A DNA stretch of 64,000 nucleotides from Lunularia cruciata (GCA_948567375.1 OX419756.1:54662552-54726551), one strand, 5' to 3'. Shown: positions 25,370 through 36,835, counted from the first letter of the stretch. Notes: a model not told the origin generated them from the letters alone. Program-made: numbers and translations.

Positions 25370-25945
25370 TTGCTAACGTCTACTTCAATACAGAGTCAAT
25401 ATAATCACTCTGGAAGGCGCACAAACTATCGGAACTACCATTGGGACCTCAAAAGCTATCACTCATTCATAATACTCCTCACCAAAATTCCTAACCACAA
25501 AATCTCTAAACATCACTTTCGGCCTCACTACATAACGGATTTCTACTTGAGTGTTGAAAGGGAGAGGATTTGGGACATTCATATCCATTTTATCATAATA
25601 GAATGTAGATCATCAAATCCCACTCTCTGTCATATATCACCACAGGTAGAATCATCGGGTTTGGTGAGTTCATCACTCTGTCCATGAATTCCGCACCAAA
25701 GTGATAAACTAACGATACCCTCATCTGCTCACGCTGGATGTACATAACCTTGATGTGGAATGGGTTTGAGAATAGAAAGCTAGGTGCAGGAAATTGTCCC
25801 CCCCCCCGGCGCATCCATCCCATCCGCTCTCTAAAGTCCTTCCTAAGTCTAGCGATTACTCTATGTTCTCCACCTCACATTACTCAGTTTCAGTAGTTTG
25901 TGCTATTCCAAGAGAGGTGATCCACTCTCTTGGACTAGAACACTC

Positions 25946-25957
25946 GCTCTGATACCA
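25946..25957 (-). other. Primer-binding site, initiator tRNA-Met
   Basis: TGGTATCAGAGC on the minus strand, one base inside the 5' LTR, is complementary to the 3' end of plant initiator tRNA-Met. It primes minus-strand DNA synthesis. Confidence 0.9.
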
Positions 25958-25958
25958 T

Positions 25959-26697
25959 TGTAATACTCCGAGGACAAGAGAAGAGAGAAAACACAGATTG
26001 CACACTCAAACATTCGATGCCCCAAAGGAGCACCTTCTCTTTATTATATAGACAAAGAGGATCTCCTCCAAGGAAGCTCCACCATAGGATTAGGGACACA
26101 GATAGGTGACATGTCAGCAAGCTCCACCCTTGGATTACTTACTTGGATGGGTGACCTGTCTGGTCTAGGTCCTATCTGGTTGGTCAAACAAGCTTTGACT
26201 GGAGGGAATCTTTTAGGGAATCTTCCTGTAGGAATCTCAGAATCACGTAAGGTACCGTTGGAAAGCTCTCGACGAGACAAAGCAGGGGGAGGGAAGGCTA
26301 GCCTTTCCTTCATTTGGGGGGGGGGGGAATCTGCACATTTTTGAGGCCTAATTCATCCGTTTAGGCCTCCGAAATTGCCTTCAAAGATTTTAGGCATATT
26401 TCGGTTCCTACTCTATTAGTAGAAGTCCCCTTTTGGTGATACCTCTTTCTGATCTGTTTAGTCCATCATGTGTAACATCCTTCCAGATGTTACCAAACCA
26501 ATTCTCACCTTTAAATCATATGTCTAGCTATTAGTTCTAAGGTTCTCAAGTCTATTTCAGTTTCTGCCCTATTGGTAGAAGTACTCTTTTGGTGATACTT
26601 CTATCTGATCTATTTTGACCATCATGTATAACATGATTCTAGATGTTACCAAACCAAATTTCACATCTAGATCATATGGCTAACCCTTGGTATTACA
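25959..26697 (-). repeat. 5' LTR of the family 2 element
   Basis: 739 bp, the same length as the partner LTR. It starts TGTAATACTCCGAGG and ends GGTATTACA, with a 12-G tract at 26316-26327. It ends at the duplication GTTTG (26698-26702). Confidence 0.95.
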
Positions 26698-26702
26698 GTT
26701 TG

Positions 26703-27183
26703 GGTCTTGGAACCGTGATCCATTTGGGCAAAAGAGCGCTCCACTTGAAGTTGTGCTCTTGTGCTACTTCCTCGGGCGAGACATGGGAAAAATAAAAAGG
26801 TCTTGACTACTCAAGCGCGAACTTGGGTTCCAAGCTCATCCGCGCTCGGATCCGGCCAAAAAGGCCTTGACTGAAAGCTGCGCCATCTCGCAAATTTGGC
26901 GCAGCGCCAAAAAAGGTCTTGACTGAAGCCGCGTTTGGGCATGCGTGGTTGTCCAGGCTAGGCTCGCGGCTGAGACTCAGCGCCCGGTGCCAAAAGGTCT
27001 TGACTGTTTTGTGCTTCTGAGCGCCAGGCACCAAAAAGGTCTTGACTGTTTTGCGTTTCTCAGCCCCCGGCGCTCAGGACATGTCCCGACTGAACATTTT
27101 TGCCTGGGGAATTTTTTACTAAACGGCTGGCTCCAAGAGGGGCCCTGAACACTCTAAGTCACTTTTTCTGTACTCCCTTGACG
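26703..27183 (+). repeat. GC-rich minisatellite, right part, leading to 5S rRNA
   Basis: About five further copies of the AAAGGTCTTGACT core (near 26796, 26860, 26908, 26990 and 27029) with GCGCC-rich spacers. The last 100 bp before the 5S gene lack the core. In bryophytes the 5S gene lies in the rDNA intergenic spacer, which often carries subrepeats. This block may therefore be displaced spacer, which is inference. Confidence 0.75.
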
Positions 27184-27301
27184 TGATGCGGTCATACCAG
27201 GGCTACTACACCAGATCCCATCAGAACTCTGCAGTTAAGCACCCTTGGGCCGGAATAGTACTGGGATGGGTGACCTCCCGGGAAGTCCCGGTGCTGCATC
27301 C
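27184..27301 (+). rRNA. 5S ribosomal RNA, single dispersed copy
   Basis: About 118 nt with near-canonical plant 5S sequence: GATGCGGTCATACCAG at the 5' end, GATCCCATCAGAACTCTGCAG, the internal A-box region AGTTAAGCACCC, the C-box region GATGGGTGACCTCCCGGGA and GGTGCTGCATCC at the 3' end. The 5' and 3' ends pair as in 5S helix I. TTTT at 27306-27309 could end Pol III transcription. CCAG and CTCTG stand where CCGG and CTCCG are usual, the mark of CpG deamination, so this may be a pseudogene. No second copy lies in the window. Confidence 0.93.
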
Positions 27302-27305
27302 AACC

Positions 27306-27309
27306 TTTT
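27306..27309 (+). terminator. Pol III terminator candidate after 5S
   Basis: A TTTT run five bases after the 5S 3' end. It is short but sufficient for RNA polymerase III in plants. Confidence 0.45.
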
Positions 27310-27480
27310 GAAAAAAATTTAAAATATTCCCTAAGCCCATTATCATCGAGGATGCTAATTTTTCACCTTCCACCAAAAATAATATGTTCCCTTTTGACTC
27401 TTCCTTCATTAATTCCAATTTTTACTTCATCTTTCAAAAAGTTTCCATTTCCAAGGTAAACCCTTTGTCTTTCTTTTCCT
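27310..27480. other. Spacer after 5S
   Basis: AT-rich sequence without a frame or a repeat shared with the window. Confidence 0.35.
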
Positions 27481-28860
27481 TTTGAAAATTATTATCTTTT
27501 GTAGAATTTCTTCTATCCCTTAGGCTTCTTCCTTTAGGGTGTTTAGATCCAAACATCTCTAGGAGGTAGTTCTACATAGTACATCACATGTGGAGAGCTC
27601 ATTGTCCACAATCAGCGTAGTTATCCAATTGATAGCTTTGTGATGAGAGCTTAGGCCATTGCAATAATAGTAGAGTCATATGATATGCTAGTTGGTGGAG
27701 TAGTGTTATACTCCATGGGTTTCAATATTGAGTATTGGGAGGAGATAGCCTCCTATAGACCAAGTTGGCAGTTAAGTGAGGGATGGGTATGTCACTTACT
27801 AATATGCTTCAGTAGTGGTAGTCTTGGATCACTACAATAAAAGACCATGCATAAGTTTAAGCATTCAGTAGTTTTGTTACTTGGTTTGGTGACTTATTGG
27901 AGAGTGATGCCCATATAGAGGATAATTTAGTACCAAAGGAGATCTTAGCATCCTTCTCTCCTTATTTTTTACTTTGTGGATGAGATCTAGATTTACCTAA
28001 AACTATTCATTGAGATGCTCACCCATACATTTGGATCATCCAAATGTATGGGTGAGCGTATGTTCTCAACACAAATCTTTTGGAGAGTGATGCCAATGGC
28101 CTTTGAGAACATGGCAATTGCTCAGCATAAGGATACCTTATGCTACTCTATTATTCATAGAGGAGGTTATAGATCCTTGATTTCATCCAATTGACTATGT
28201 ATATCTTATAACAAACAACACCAACAACACTTGATGTTACTATAGGCTCCACTATCTTGAGTGTGTGTAAGGTTTTTCCTTCTAGAGTCCTTGTGTTGAA
28301 AGGACATGATGGTGTTGTTTGAAAGGATCATGTGCACAATTGTGCACCACACCACCTCCTAAACATTGATGGCACTATGGACCCAAGCTCAACACTTGTA
28401 CGTGCAAGCTTGCAATGTATGTTATACGGCTATTCAGGTGGAGCTACTACTATGTTGGTGTGTGATAACTGTTCAAGAGGATGGCATATGGCATGTTTGA
28501 CTCCTCCCTTCATGGTGATTCCTCAAGGATAGTGGTTATGTCCTAGATGTACTTGACCTATAGCTAGTTCTTCCTTCATGTGGTACAAATTTTAGATAGG
28601 CAACTGATGATGGGGCTTGATAGCACCCAATCTCTTGATCTTTGCTCACCATAGGGCATACCACATACTTAGAGTAGATGGCTATATGGAGTTAGAGAGA
28701 CCTAACCACCAACTAGGAGGTGATTGTGGCACCTTAGAATTCATGTATGACTTATGTGTGAGTTGTGCTTCTATAGTATATGATGTTGACAACAATGTAT
28801 ATTCTATAGCAATGTATACACACATGACAACTTCTTGGCATGAGCTATGTTGAGTGAGAT
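27481..28860 (+). pseudogene. Gypsy-type pol tail ending in a PHD-finger motif
   Basis: The plus-strand translation shows a degenerate stretch with PMAFENMAIAQHKDTLCYS (about 28100), like the region after the integrase core in Ty3/gypsy elements, then NCAPHHLLNIDGTMDPSS (28335-28400) and a PHD-finger pattern at about 28410-28560: Cys pair, VCDNCSRGWHMACLTPP, then W.CPRC after a stop. PHD fingers bind histone H3 tails, so this module may do the chromatin-targeting job of a chromodomain. Further residues (MIAPNLLIFAHHRAYHIL, 28617-28853) follow. One stop lies inside the finger and many lie upstream. Family assignment is from memory of similar pol tails. Confidence 0.6.
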
Positions 28861-29716
28861 TGTCATGACTCACTTCCTTGTTGGTGCTTTGGGTTTTGTT
28901 GCTTTTGGTTGTTTTTTTGTAAATAGTAAGATTAAGGTGTCAAGAAGTATCATTTGCAAGGAGTAACAATTTGGTTGAGTTATACCTCCACAATATGGAG
29001 GAACAAGGTGCCTAAAAAAATAGGCTTGCAAGATCACATAATGAGAATGACACCAACCCAATTTGTAGTTGGGCCCATTTTGTTGTTGTATCATAGAGCT
29101 TATGAATATGACCGCCAAACAAAACAAGCCACTCTATGACAAGGAAGCTTGACTTCATAAAATTCTATAGAGCAAGAAGAGAAAAATGAGTTTCTAACAA
29201 TATAAAACTCTACCAATTTCTACTACCATTTAAAGATCACAAAAAATGACATGCACGCTACAAAAGAACCACCGGCAACCATTTTGCATCTAAGCTTGTG
29301 CATGTGATAGATGATCACAACCATTTACCAACCACTATGACATAAAAAGGACAGACCGCACCACATCAAGACTATAAAAAGATCAACCCCACCCCATAAG
29401 TCAAATCTTTTTATGTTTTCACTTTTTCATTTCTTGCATTTAATCTATCTACAATTGACATTTCCTGTGACATTGTAAGAAATGTGCAGCTTTGATTGTA
29501 GAATTTTGCCATGACTCTTGAGAGCTAAAAAAGTGAAACTTTAGAAGTGAATTAAGGGACTTTGAATATTCAATTATGATAGGACACATTCTTGAGAGTG
29601 GAATTGAGTTGAGGTAAGATAAAGCAAGGGAAATTCTTAACAAACCCCTCAAAAATTATAAGTTGGGATTGTATAATGAAATGGACTACATCAAGAGGAA
29701 AATGGATTTCTTGTTA
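28861..29716 (+). repeat. Putative LTR of family 3 (left copy)
   Basis: The right boundary is set by the primer-binding site at 29717. The segment 29260-29716 matches 43670-44090 in reverse orientation over several hundred bases. A TATA-like CTATAAAAAG is near 29371. The left end is not resolved and may lie near 28900-29160. Confidence 0.5.
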
Positions 29717-29728
29717 TGGTATTAGAGC
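29717..29728 (+). other. Primer-binding site of family 3, initiator tRNA-Met
   Basis: TGGTATTAGAGC differs from the canonical initiator-Met site TGGTATCAGAGC by one transition. It is followed after about 30 bp by the ATG of the coiled-coil frame. Confidence 0.65.
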
Positions 29729-29805
29729 CTTCTTGATGTAGCCATGAGTGGAAAACATGAGTGAAAAATTGGTGCAAGGATGCCTTATGATGTGGACAAA
29801 GGACC

Positions 29806-29810
29806 ATTGG
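29806..29810 (+). other. Target-site duplication ATTGG, left
   Basis: ATTGG occurs here and at 35247-35251, immediately outside the two family 1 LTRs. Confidence 0.9.
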
Positions 29811-30238
29811 TGTAAAAGACTAAGACCAAGGAAGGAAATAGGAGAATGGAAGACCGGAGTGCAAAATCACTTGTGATACTTGAATGAGGAAAATTTTCAA
29901 TGTCTAACATGAACTTAGGCTTTGGTATTTATAAGGAAATATACAAGGATCTTGAGAAGCTTATCAAGAAGCTTCCTAAAAGCTACTTGCTTGGATTGCA
30001 AGCCAAGTTAACCAAAAAGCTTCTTAAGAAGCTTCCCACTAGAAGCCACCTACTTGGCTTGCAAGGTAAACTAGCCAAGAAGCTTCCCAAGAAGCTTCCT
30101 CTTTGGCATGCACATTACCCAATACTTTGAAGGTGTCAAGTAGCTTCTTAGATGCTTTTAGAATATTCTTAGCTAATTTGGCCTATTTGCTACTTCATTT
30201 GTCTTGACTAACTCATTGATAAGTTCCATATTGTTACA
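29811..30238 (-). repeat. 3' LTR of family 1 element
   Basis: 428 bp in plus orientation from TGTAAAAGAC to TTGTTACA. It matches the LTRs at 1952 and 37789. Some TTCTAGAA motifs seen in the other copies are mutated here (ACTAGAAG near 30038). Confidence 0.9.
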
Positions 30239-33200
30239 TATTCCCCCACCACTAATTGGTGATGTTCTCGTCACCATCAAAGCTTTGAACTCTTGGATAG
30301 CCTTTTGTGCATTTTGGAGATGAGAAAGAGGTTACCAAATGGCATCATGAAAGGGATACCTTTTATAGAAGACTTGGTATTGTGTATGTTGTTAACGGCC
30401 TTGTTGAATATGGCAATGCATAAGGATATGATCAACTTCATACTCCTCATGATCATTGATAGGGACAAGAGGAGGAGGAGGTTGGACACAAGAGGAAAAA
30501 GAAGATGGATTAAGAGAAAAGGTTTCAAGATGGAAACATGAAAGACAAGGTGGATTCATATATGACAAGGCAAGAACAAGTTGATAAGCAATAGGAGAAA
30601 TGATTTGGGTGACATCAAAGTGTCTTATCCAATTAGGAGCAGGTTTACAAACTTGGATATCAAGTGGGAGTTTTAGGTTACTAGAGGAGAGCATGACCTT
30701 ATCACCAAGTTGAAAGGTGAGATTATGATGATGGTTATCGATCATACATTGTTTTTGACAATTCTGAGCAACAAGGAGATGAGATTTGATTTGTTGGAGG
30801 GATTGGGATATGGTGGTCAAGAAGGTGGGAGTATGAGGGACATGAGATGGAGGAGGAGCAAGAAGGGAATCTAGAACAAGTAGGTCTTGGCCAAAATTAA
30901 GAAGGAAAAGAGAAAATCCGGTGCTTGCATGTTTGGAATTATTGTATGCAAATTCAATGATTGCAAGACATTCATCCTAGTTGGTATAGTGAATGTTGAT
31001 GAAGGCATGAAGCATATCTTCCAAGGTGCAATTTTCATGTTTGATTTATCTATTGATTTGAGGATAATAGGCCGTGGACAAAGCAAGCTTGGTGTTGAGT
31101 ATTTGGAAGAGTTCTTGCAAAAAATTTCCAATGAATTGAGGATCACGATTGGAGATGAGTATACAAGGCATCCCATGATACTTAAAGACATTGTCAAAGT
31201 AGATCTGTGCCAATATTGGAGCATCCATATTATCAAAGGTTGGTGCCAAATAGATTTCCTTACTAAACTTATCCACAAACACCACAATTGTTGTGTGACC
31301 TTGCTTTGTCTTGGGCAAGGATGTGATGAGATCAAAGCTCACATGTTCCCATTGAGTAGATGACATGGGAAGTGGTTGAAGGATTCCACTAAGTTTTTGG
31401 TTGTTTGTCTTGTTCCATTGGTTACTTTTACAAGATCAAACAAACTCTCAAACATCTCATGTCATGTCAGGCCACCACCATTGGTGTTTGAGGGTACCCA
31501 AGGTCTTATCCACACCCTTGTCACCAACAATTGGTAAGTCATGGGCTTCTTGAAGGCAAACAAGTCATGATTACCATTAGTTAGAATATAGATTTGGTTC
31601 TCCCAAAATAGAAGGCATTCTTTGAAGGAGAATGCATTAAATTCCTTGTCATGTGCAACAAGATGACCTTGTACCATTTGAAAGAATGGATCTTATTGTA
31701 AAGTGGTATTGATGTCAAAAAATTGTAATTGTCCCTCACATTGATGACATAAACTCTTCATGTGTTCCAAATGTAATGTCTACAACAAGGGTTTGTGATC
31801 AATTTGCATGATCACTTCTTTCCATAAGAGATAATTATCTCCATATCTTAGTGGTATATACTATTGCTAGTTGTTCTTGATCTCAAGTATAGTAATTCCT
31901 TTCTACAATGTTTAGTTGGTGAGACACAAAGGCAATGAGATGTGACTCATTTGGGAATTCCTTCTCCAACATAGCTCCAATTGCAAAGTTAAAAGCATTG
32001 AAATCAACCACACAATGTAGTTAAGGGTTATATGGTTGAAGAATGGATCTTGAAGACACCATATGTTTCAACTTTTGGAATGCTTTTTTGTGCTTGGTGG
32101 TCCACTAAAAGCTTAAGTTCTTCCCCAAGAGGTTGGTCAATGGTGCAGTCACATGAGCATAGTAATGGATGAACCATTGGTAAAAACTTACCAATCCATT
32201 AAATGCCCATACTTCTATAACATCCTTTGGAGTAGGCCACTCAATAGTGGTTTTGATTTTCTCCTTTTCAATCTTGATCCCCTCCAGTGAGATCTTATGA
32301 CCCAAGAAGGTAACTTCCTTTTGCAAATGTACACACTTTGACTTCTTGTAGTAAAACTTCCACTAACATAGTCATTGTAGGAGTTCTTGCACGTGATTTG
32401 CATGTTCTACCTCTATCTTGTTATAGATTAAGATATCATCCAAGAACACTACCATGTACCAATCCAATAGTCTATCCAGCACCTAATGCATATGATCTAT
32501 GAAGACTACTAGAGCATTAGTGAGCTTGAAAGGTAGAACTCTCCATTCAAAATGCCTATACCTTGCACAAAAGATAGTTTTTTGCACATCCTCTCTATCA
32601 ATAGAAATCTGCCAATAATTGCTTTAGAGATCCAACTTGGAGAAGTATTGTGCTCCATTCAATTGATCAAGCAAGTCATCAATTTGAGGCAAGGGATATG
32701 CATTCTTCATTGTTTGTTTATGGAGAATAGAATAATTAATACAAAAGCAAAGTCCTCCATCCTTCTTTGGACTAAATAATACCATGTTCCACAAGGAGAT
32801 GTACTATGTTGTATGAAATCCTTATCCAACAACTCAGTCAATTTTATTCAAAGCTCATCTAACTCCTTTGGTGAGAGCCAATAGATTGGTTCACTCACTA
32901 AAATAATTCTTGGCAACAACTCAATTTTGAAGGCATACCACAATTGGAGTGTAATCCCTTTGGCAGATCATCCAGAAACATATCTTAAAACTCATGTACT
33001 ATTTGATCAACCATTGCTTGATGAGGCTTTTGATCCTCCTTATATCTTCCATGTGTAATTGTAATCCACATTGTAAAAAAAGACTTATTTTCCTCCAAAG
33101 CTTACTCTATGGTTGCATTATTGATAAACTTTCCATATTGGGACTTATCTTCCTTCAAAGCTTACTCTATGGCTACTTTCCTAACAAACTTCTCATCTTG

Positions 33201-34823
33201 GGATTGATTATTCTTAGGTGTCTTACTCAAAGGTGTCAGACAACCGAATCAAAACTTCTTACCTTAGTATTGTACTTGAATTTGTCATCAATTCTAATCA
33301 AATTAAACCTTGTAATGTTCAAGCTAAGGTAGACCTAGAATGACATCATTGTGTAAAGATGTTAGTATAAATCTCATATACTCTAAATACTCCTTCCCAA
33401 TCTTGAATGTAATAAGGTGTGAGGTATAAAATGTGGAACACTTTCTACCATCCGCCATCATTAATCTATTTCTAATTCTTGGCTTGATAGGAATACTTAA
33501 TTTCTTTTGCTAATTACATTAACATACAATTCTCTAAACTTCCATAATCAACCAAAATCCTAGAACCATGATCAAATATTATACCTTGCAAGCAAACTTG
33601 CATAGGTCAAGCCTTCAATCCCATTGGAACTAACCAAGTTCTCAATAGGTAGATCAAAATCTCCTATTAAGATTCCTCATTTCCTAATCATCCTACTCCA
33701 AAAACTCCATTTGGGCAAATTGTCAAGATCAATCATCTTGAGTGGAGATTCAATAGTGCAATGCCCGATTTGGTGATAATAAAAGCAACCACCATTTTGT
33801 CATAATCTTTCTTGATCTACTATGCCAAATGATCTCCATTGGATGATCAATCTCCATTGGTGTCGGCTCCTCCACCCATGTGTAATATGTTGGTAGGTTT
33901 TGTGAAGGTTGAGGTCGAAGTCAAGCCCAAGTTGTTGCAACCAATGAGTCAAAGCACTCAGCCAATTGCATGGCTTTCTCCAAATTTTTTGGATATAGTA
34001 TAGTCACTTCAAATTTAGTTCATGGCATTAAGCCCCTCACAAATTGATCCAATGCTTCACCATCCAATTTATCTAGAATTTGCATAATGGTGTTCTAGAA
34101 TTACATGATATAGCTTCTTACAAAACCATTCTACTTCAACTCTGCAAACTCATCTTGTGCGGCTTGTGTGGCATTATTGCTTGGAACTACCTAATTATTG
34201 CACTCTTGAATTCCTCCCATGTCAAGATTAATGTAACAAACTGCCATTAAGCTTGCTCTACTTGGAACTACCACTATAGGTTTGCCGCTCCATCCAATTG
34301 GCTTAAAACTAAGAGAATTTTTTTTATTCATCTTGAAGATTTGTAGCCTCAAAATAATATTCACAATCAAATTCAAAATTCTCCATTGCATCCAAGAGAT
34401 TTTTGCCTTCAAATACCTTGGGTTTTGGAAATCAAGTTCACTCTTCTCCTTCTCAAAATGGTACTCTCTCTATGTGCTCTTCTTGTTGATTGTCTTGTTC
34501 TTCCAACAATCAAGTACGGTGCTCAATTTGTTGTTGCATAACAATGATAACTTTGGGCATTTCTGCCATGGCTACTACTCTATCAAATTACCTATAATCT
34601 ATTTAAATTAACATGAAGATGCAACATGTTCACTATTTTCCATAAGTTACAATTGGAAGTACCAAGGATTCATTGGACAAGGTGTTTGTATTCAAAAAAA
34701 TTGTCCAAGCGTGAGGTGATGAATTACGTGAAATGATGCTTGGGTAGTATACGGACACAAAAATCTCAATGGTTTGGTGAAAATGGATCTAGTAGTCCAT
34801 AGATTCCACCTATCCCATTCCTT
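30239..34823 (-). pseudogene. Gag-Pol of the family 1 chromovirus, many stops
   Basis: On the minus strand: a gag remnant (34412-34191), a region with no clear protease, RT to RNase H pieces (about 32900-31700; VTFLGHKISLEGIKI at 32326), integrase zinc-finger and core (31677-30871; FDLITSLPKTKQGHT, FVDKFSKEIYLAPTF, STAYYPQIN), and a GPF/Y-like plus chromodomain remnant (30820-30260). Sequence and order match the relic at 1-1951, so both belong to one family. TGG and CGA codons have become TGA or TAG at many points. It is not functional. Confidence 0.88.
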
Positions 34824-34834
34824 CTCTAATATCA
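34824..34834 (-). other. Degenerate primer-binding site of family 1
   Basis: TGATATTAGAG on the minus strand matches the initiator-Met site with two transitions and lies one base from the 5' LTR, as in the family 2 element. Confidence 0.6.
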
Positions 34835-34835
34835 A

Positions 34836-35246
34836 TATAAACTAAGGAGATAAATAGACCAAGGAGATAAATAGGAGAATGGAAGACCAAAGTGAGAGAT
34901 CACATTAGGATACTTGAATAAGGGAAACTCCAAATGCCTAACATGAGCTTAGGCTTTGGCATTTATAGGGAAATATACAAGGCTCTTGAAACACTTCCTA
35001 AGAGCCTACTACTTGGAGTGCAAGCCAAACTGATCAAGAAGCTTCTCAAGAGCTTCCTTCTAGAAGCCGCCTCCTTGGCGTGCAAGCTAAGTTAGCCAGA
35101 AGCTTCATCCTTTGCATGCACATTACCCAACACTTGGAAGGTACCAAGTACTTTCCTAGATGCTTCTAGAATATTCTTAGCTAATTTGGCCTATTTTCTA
35201 CTTCATTGGTCTTGACTAACTCATTGGTAAGCTCCATATTGTTATA
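34836..35246 (-). repeat. 5' LTR of family 1 element
   Basis: About 411 bp. The right end TTGTTATA is a mutated TTGTTACA. The left end is approximate because of a small local duplication of AAGGAGATAAATA. TTCTAGAA motifs occur at 35058-35065 and 35164-35171, and a TATA box (CCCTATAAAT, minus) at 34980-34971. Confidence 0.85.
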
Positions 35247-36568
35247 ATTGGCAACATCTATTTGGTAAAGATTGCTTGCCATTTTGGGAAATTCACAAAG
35301 ATACCTTGCATGGCCATCCCAAAAAAGATTGAAAGGAAGAATAAATGACTTGTTTGTTAGGGGGAAGTCCTTGAATGGATACAAGATAGAGGACATGAAG
35401 AATTATTCTCATTGAACAATTACTAAAACAATAATGCATTTGTTTATTCAAAATGAACAAACTATGTCAACCCAAACCATGCCATCTTCTTCCAACTCAT
35501 AGACAAGAAAAAGCTTGTGAGATGGGCCAAGATAATTTGTGAGCAAGTCATTAAGCTACTCAAAGATATGACAAAAGGTTTTACCACCATCATAGCTCAT
35601 TTCTACATTGGTATGAATCTTTTGACAGATAAAAAGAAGGAAATAATTTACATCCCACTTGCACCACTTGGCCTATTTTGGTAGAGATTTGAACTTGCAT
35701 AAAGAGAGTACAAAGTTTCATGATGTAGGTGAAGAGTATGCCTAAACAAGGAAGTTTGTACAAGTGATAGAAACATGAACTTGATTACTATTTGTAAAAA
35801 GACACATACTGCCCATGCCAAGGTACAAGCCTCTTAGAAACAAAAAAGAACTCAAGAGGTGGAATCTTTGTCCAAGGAAAGTGGGAGTAAGATTGAGACA
35901 TACAAGCCAATTCATGAGGAAGATCTATCTTAGGGACAAGAGGTGCTTCATAAACAAGCTACTATAGCAAACCAAATTGCAAAGTCAGGAAGCAAGGAGT
36001 CCTTCACACAAATTTTGTCATCTATGGTTAATAATAAGGAAGAGTGACCAACAAGTGTAGTCATCTCTCCCGCTTGTCAAAGATGAAGTCTTCTAACTAA
36101 CAAGGAGAAGATGCCAACCATCAAATCCATCACTCCAACCATGGCCCCAATTCATAACTTGGCTCTTTGTGGTGATTTATGGATTACTATAATAAAATTG
36201 GTAAGAACAAGTCATTTGCTCAAGGATACAAGTTAGATATGACTAAAAAAAGAGAAATGGGATCTCAATGAAGACAATCTAATTTTTTTTAGCTTCTTGT
36301 GCATCATCATTCCCAAAAGAGTGAAATGTCATCCAAACAAGTTACATTATGAAACATTATGCAATCTATTCTCCTCTATGCTAAAGTATCAAACCCAATG
36401 GATTCTTGAGGTGGGGTAGATTCATTTGGAATGAGGGCCACTTTGCTCACCCCTTGCTTGTCCAAGTCGTAAATTGCTAAGGTGAGATTTGTAGGATCTA
36501 GGATTCATAGAGCACACTTGCAACAAGTTTTATAAAGGCATTCCCCTACAATTTCTCACAAAGGAAGA

Positions 36569-36835
36569 TTGACCAATTTGCAAACTAAATTGGGTAGAAA
36601 TGGTCCCAAAATTTACATCCCTCTAAAGACTACAACCATGACACCATATTGTATCCTTCCTAGAAGGCACAAGGTCATAGGAGTTAACAATGATTTGTGC
36701 TACTCAATCCTATATCAAAGTGTGACTAGACAAGATGCCAAGGCTGCACAAGACTATTCCTATATTGTTCCTAACTTTGGCCAAACTCCTAAGAGCCACT
36801 CTCTAGTCTTGCACAAATGCACTATCACACTCTAA
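36569..36835 (+). CDS. 88-aa ORF within the family 3 region, unrecognised
   Basis: Starts MTNLQTKLGRNGPKIYIPLK. It overlaps, on the opposite strand, the 3' end of the minus-strand family 3 relic, since 36720-36835 matches 47060-47170 reversed. No domain is recognised, and it may be a chance frame at the join of two fragments. Confidence 0.15.
   Translation: MTNLQTKLGRNGPKIYIPLKTTTMTPYCILPRRHKVIGVNNDLCYSILYQSVTRQDAKAAQDYSYIVPNFGQTPKSHSLVLHKCTITL

Larger units (their letters stand above)
20099..26697 (-). mobile_element. Full-length Ty3/gypsy chromovirus (family 2)
   Basis: A 6599-bp element on the minus strand: 739-bp LTRs at 25959-26697 (5') and 20099-20837 (3'), initiator-Met primer site at 25946-25957, gag-pol with chromodomain at 25369-20851, and polypurine tract at 20838-20850. 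The target duplication is GTTTG. I count about 14 differences between the LTRs (near 2%), so it is much younger than the other elements here. The coding region is nevertheless broken by several stops and frame changes, so it needs a helper or is dead. Confidence 0.95.
29811..35246 (-). mobile_element. Full-length family 1 chromovirus, decayed
   Basis: 5436 bp on the minus strand, with LTRs at 34836-35246 (5') and 29811-30238 (3'), a degenerate initiator-Met primer site at 34824-34834, a polypurine tract just right of 30238 and a 5-bp duplication ATTGG. It inserted into the family 3 coding sequence, so it is younger than that copy. The LTRs differ at many sites, far more than in the family 2 element, so the insertion is old. 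Confidence 0.9.
29759..36560 (+). pseudogene. Family 3 coding relic, split by a family 1 element
   Basis: A frame starts at 29759 (MSEKLVQGCLMMWTK) and is cut at 29810 by the family 1 element. Removing that element and one ATTGG copy lets the same frame run on at 35252. Downstream (35380-35700) the translation resembles the minus-strand relic at 41340-40900 and the plus-strand relic at 48780-49050, sharing a WAK-type Trp motif followed by an A-H-F-Y segment. Stops are frequent. I do not recognise the protein family, and no protease, RT or integrase is visible in this copy. It probably corresponds to a Gag-like or structural protein (inference). Confidence 0.5.

Noticed and set aside
27184-27301. 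5S sequence as part of a Cassandra-type TRIM element
   Set aside because: No LTR ends, primer site or second 5S copy flank it. The adjacent minisatellite fits rDNA spacer better.
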